A stretch of 15,522 bases of DNA from Gammaproteobacteria bacterium RIFCSPHIGHO2_02_FULL_42_13 (GTDB taxonomy: Bacteria > Pseudomonadota > Gammaproteobacteria > UBA12402), in assembly GCA_001801405.1 (NCBI GenBank), contig MGXQ01000018.1, forward strand, positions 1 through 15,522. Direction: 5' to 3'. Below, in pieces: positions 14,540 through 15,522 of this stretch (position 1 is the stretch's first letter; each line of letters begins with the position of its first letter). Both the position numbers and the translations under genes were made by a program. The notes below the pieces were generated by a model. That model had not been told where the DNA came from, did no database searches, and saw only the letters and a program-made list of their open reading frames with translations.

Positions 14540-14857
14540 ATGGACTATGAAATATTAGCTAATTGCACGGGTTTTGAATGGGATACTGGGAATCTCTCCA
14601 AAAATTGGGATAAACATTTGGTGTCTCGATGGGAATGCGAACAAGTATTTTTTAATCGACCCATCTTAATACACGACGATCAAAAGCACTCGATAAAAGA
14701 ACGGCGAATATATTTATTAGGAAAAACAAATATGCAGCGAAAGCTGTTTATTGTATTTACGATTAGAAATAAACTAATACGCATTATTTCTGCCCGTGAT
14801 ATGAATAGAAAGGAGCAAAATAGTTATGAGCAACTTGAAAAAAGTACCACAATTTAA
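14540..14857 (+). CDS. brnT: BrnT family toxin
   Basis: A 105-residue protein of the BrnT family, RelE-like ribonuclease toxins that cut RNA and are neutralised by a ribbon-helix-helix partner. It shows the family pattern: FEWD near the N-terminus (12-15), NWDKHLVS (22-29), a vF segment, a D..HS..ERR block (ERRIYLLGKTN) and the C-terminal RIISARDMNRKEQNSYEQ. It is longer at the N-terminus than many relatives, which begin close to FEWD. The ATG is chosen because the promoter places the transcript start right at it. The 3' end overlaps the antitoxin gene by 32 bases, so expression is coupled. The pair is flanked by fragments of palindromic repeats, consistent with a mobile module. Confidence 0.9.
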   Translation: MDYEILANCTGFEWDTGNLSKNWDKHLVSRWECEQVFFNRPILIHDDQKHSIKERRIYLLGKTNMQRKLFIVFTIRNKLIRIISARDMNRKEQNSYEQLEKSTTI

Positions 14858-15116
14858 AACGTTAGCAAAAGAACGAAAATTCTGGCAAACACATGACTCA
14901 TCCGATTATATCGATTGGGAACAATCAAACTCGGCCTATTTTCCAAATCTAAAACCTTCTACCAGTACAATATCGCTTAGATTGCCGGAAAATTTATTAT
15001 ACGAAATTAAAACTATCGCAAACAAAGAAGACATCCCCTACCAATCTTTTATTAAAATGCTATTAGCAAAAGAAATAAAATCTTGGCGTGATCCAAGAAA
15101 ATCGAAACATAGTTAA
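14826..15116 (+). CDS. BrnA/CopG-type ribbon-helix-helix antitoxin
   Basis: A 96-residue partner of the overlapping BrnT toxin. It contains the typical antitoxin stretch FWQTHDSSDYIDWEQ (18-32) followed by a CopG-like ribbon-helix-helix region, STISLRLPENLLYEIKTIAN, and PYQSFIKMLLAKEI (76-89). By family knowledge it should bind and inhibit the toxin and repress the operon by binding the operator at 14510-14530. An AGGAGC lies about eight bases before the ATG, in the toxin coding sequence. The toxin-first order is the usual one for this family. It ends in a basic tail (RDPRKSKHS). Confidence 0.88.
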   Translation: MSNLKKVPQFKTLAKERKFWQTHDSSDYIDWEQSNSAYFPNLKPSTSTISLRLPENLLYEIKTIANKEDIPYQSFIKMLLAKEIKSWRDPRKSKHS

Positions 15117-15124
15117 ATGCTAGC

Positions 15125-15142
15125 GCGTAGGTTGGGCTACGC
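15125..15142. terminator. hairpin after the toxin-antitoxin operon
   Basis: GCGTAG (15125-15130) pairs with CTACGC (15137-15142) around a GTTGGG loop, nine bases after the antitoxin stop. It lacks a T-run, so intrinsic termination is doubtful. The GTAGGTTGGG segment resembles the inverse of GCCAACCTAC just before the brnT promoter, which suggests a shared repeat family. Confidence 0.4.
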
Positions 15143-15151
15143 TTGCTCATA

Positions 15152-15181
15152 TTGGAAAACTCTGTTGTCCTGTGTTATAAT
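15152..15181 (+). promoter_or_regulatory. promoter of the last (partial) gene
   Basis: A perfect -10 TATAAT (15176-15181) lies 18 bases after TTGGAA (15152-15157, a moderate -35). The expected transcript start is about 25 bases before the ATG at 15214. AGGA of the ribosome-binding site lies nine bases before that ATG. Confidence 0.55.
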
Positions 15182-15213
15182 AGCCACACATCTGAAAAAC
15201 AGGAATGTTTACG

Positions 15214-15522
15214 ATGCCGATAACGAGACAACAACAAAAATATCTTGGAGATTGCGCTTGCTTGTTGACGACCACCGCTATTTTCTGGAAAATCTTACAA
15301 GCTAATGATCGTCCCTTAAATATGACATTAGCTATCATACCTCTATCACTAGGCTTTATTTTTACATATTTAGGATGGCGAAACTCTATAATGACGACAA
15401 CAACACAACCTGTAACCGGTACCACAAGTGAAAGCAGCATACCAATACCACCCACACCTGAAGAAGATGAACGACCTGTCGCTGCTCATCAACAGAGAGG
15501 CAATGGGGAAGAACTAACTGAC
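15214..15522 (+). CDS. Unknown two-helix membrane protein, partial (runs off the window)
   Basis: This frame starts at an ATG preceded by AGGA and a good promoter, and stays open through all 103 codons to the end of the window, so the C-terminus is missing. The start MPITRQQQKYLGD is hydrophilic. Two hydrophobic segments follow, about residues 13-30 (CACLLTTTAIFWKIL) and 38-57 (MTLAIIPLSLGFIFTYLGW). Then comes a polar, threonine-, proline- and glutamate-rich region (TTTTQPVTG, PIPPTPEEDE). The layout of two membrane helices and a long soluble tail resembles the unrelated protein at 10438-10899. Such proteins in intracellular bacteria are often secreted membrane effectors, but I recognise no family and offer that only as a possibility. 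Confidence 0.6.
   Translation, partial: MPITRQQQKYLGDCACLLTTTAIFWKILQANDRPLNMTLAIIPLSLGFIFTYLGWRNSIMTTTTQPVTGTTSESSIPIPPTPEEDERPVAAHQQRGNGEELTD

Noticed and set aside
15147..15455. Minus-strand open frame opposite the last gene
   Set aside because: The plus strand has a promoter, ribosome-binding site and a continuous frame to the window end with a coherent two-helix layout. The minus frame looks like its shadow.
1..15522. CRISPR array, tRNA, rRNA or a known riboswitch
   Set aside because: I saw no regularly spaced direct repeats, no tRNA cloverleaf with a CCA-type end and no conserved riboswitch core on either strand by eye. A covariance-model scan was not possible here.

Overview
The window looks like a chromosomal stretch of a gammaproteobacterium, AT-rich in its coding regions, most likely an intracellular member of the Legionellales (the Coxiella/Legionella side). 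This assignment is an inference. It rests on the thymidine kinase, RsmD and TpiA sequences, on a tandem pair of major-facilitator transporters beside nucleoside-salvage genes (an arrangement recalling the Legionella Pht thymidine transporters), on several orphan proteins that look like secreted effectors or two-helix membrane proteins, and on intergenic spaces crowded with small palindromic repeats.

Region 1 (156-4640, + strand) is a nucleoside-use block: thymidine kinase (tdk), two paralogous MFS transporters, and phosphopentomutase (deoB). tdk and the first MFS gene abut, and the second MFS gene overlaps deoB by four bases (ATGA). A GC-rich spacer carrying a dispersed repeat and a perfect 18-bp palindrome follows, then triosephosphate isomerase (tpiA, 4846-5598) and an unknown acidic-tailed protein with a calmodulin-type IQ-like motif (5627-6406). 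The 358-bp gap after it holds no gene. It holds several hairpins, including a bidirectional terminator nested inside a long imperfect inverted repeat.

Region 2 (6765-9647, - strand) reads PiT-family phosphate permease (GTG start), PhoU-like DUF47 regulator, purine nucleoside phosphorylase. Phosphate import therefore lies next to an enzyme that consumes phosphate to split purine nucleosides. Its product, (deoxy)ribose-1-phosphate, is the substrate of DeoB in region 1. Together the two blocks could import nucleosides, split them with phosphate and send the sugar to central metabolism.

Region 3 (9756-10899) has a second copy of the GC-rich repeat, rsmD, and a convergent glycine-zipper two-helix membrane protein overlapping the rsmD stop.

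Region 4 (11082-14447, + strand) is the most unusual: a radical SAM enzyme with an apparently truncated SPASM domain, two tandem 112-113-bp MITE-like elements, then a peptidase-C39 ABC exporter of the CvaB type. This is the maturase-plus-processing-exporter core of a ribosomal peptide (RiPP/bacteriocin) system, but no convincing precursor gene is visible. A short frame (12032-12202) overlapping the maturase end is the only positional candidate, and most of it is repeat DNA.

Region 5 (14504-15116) is a BrnT toxin / CopG-type antitoxin pair with a near-consensus promoter. An inverted-repeat operator fills the spacer, and the toxin start codon lies almost at the predicted transcription start. 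A partial two-helix membrane protein gene (15214 to the end) runs off the window.
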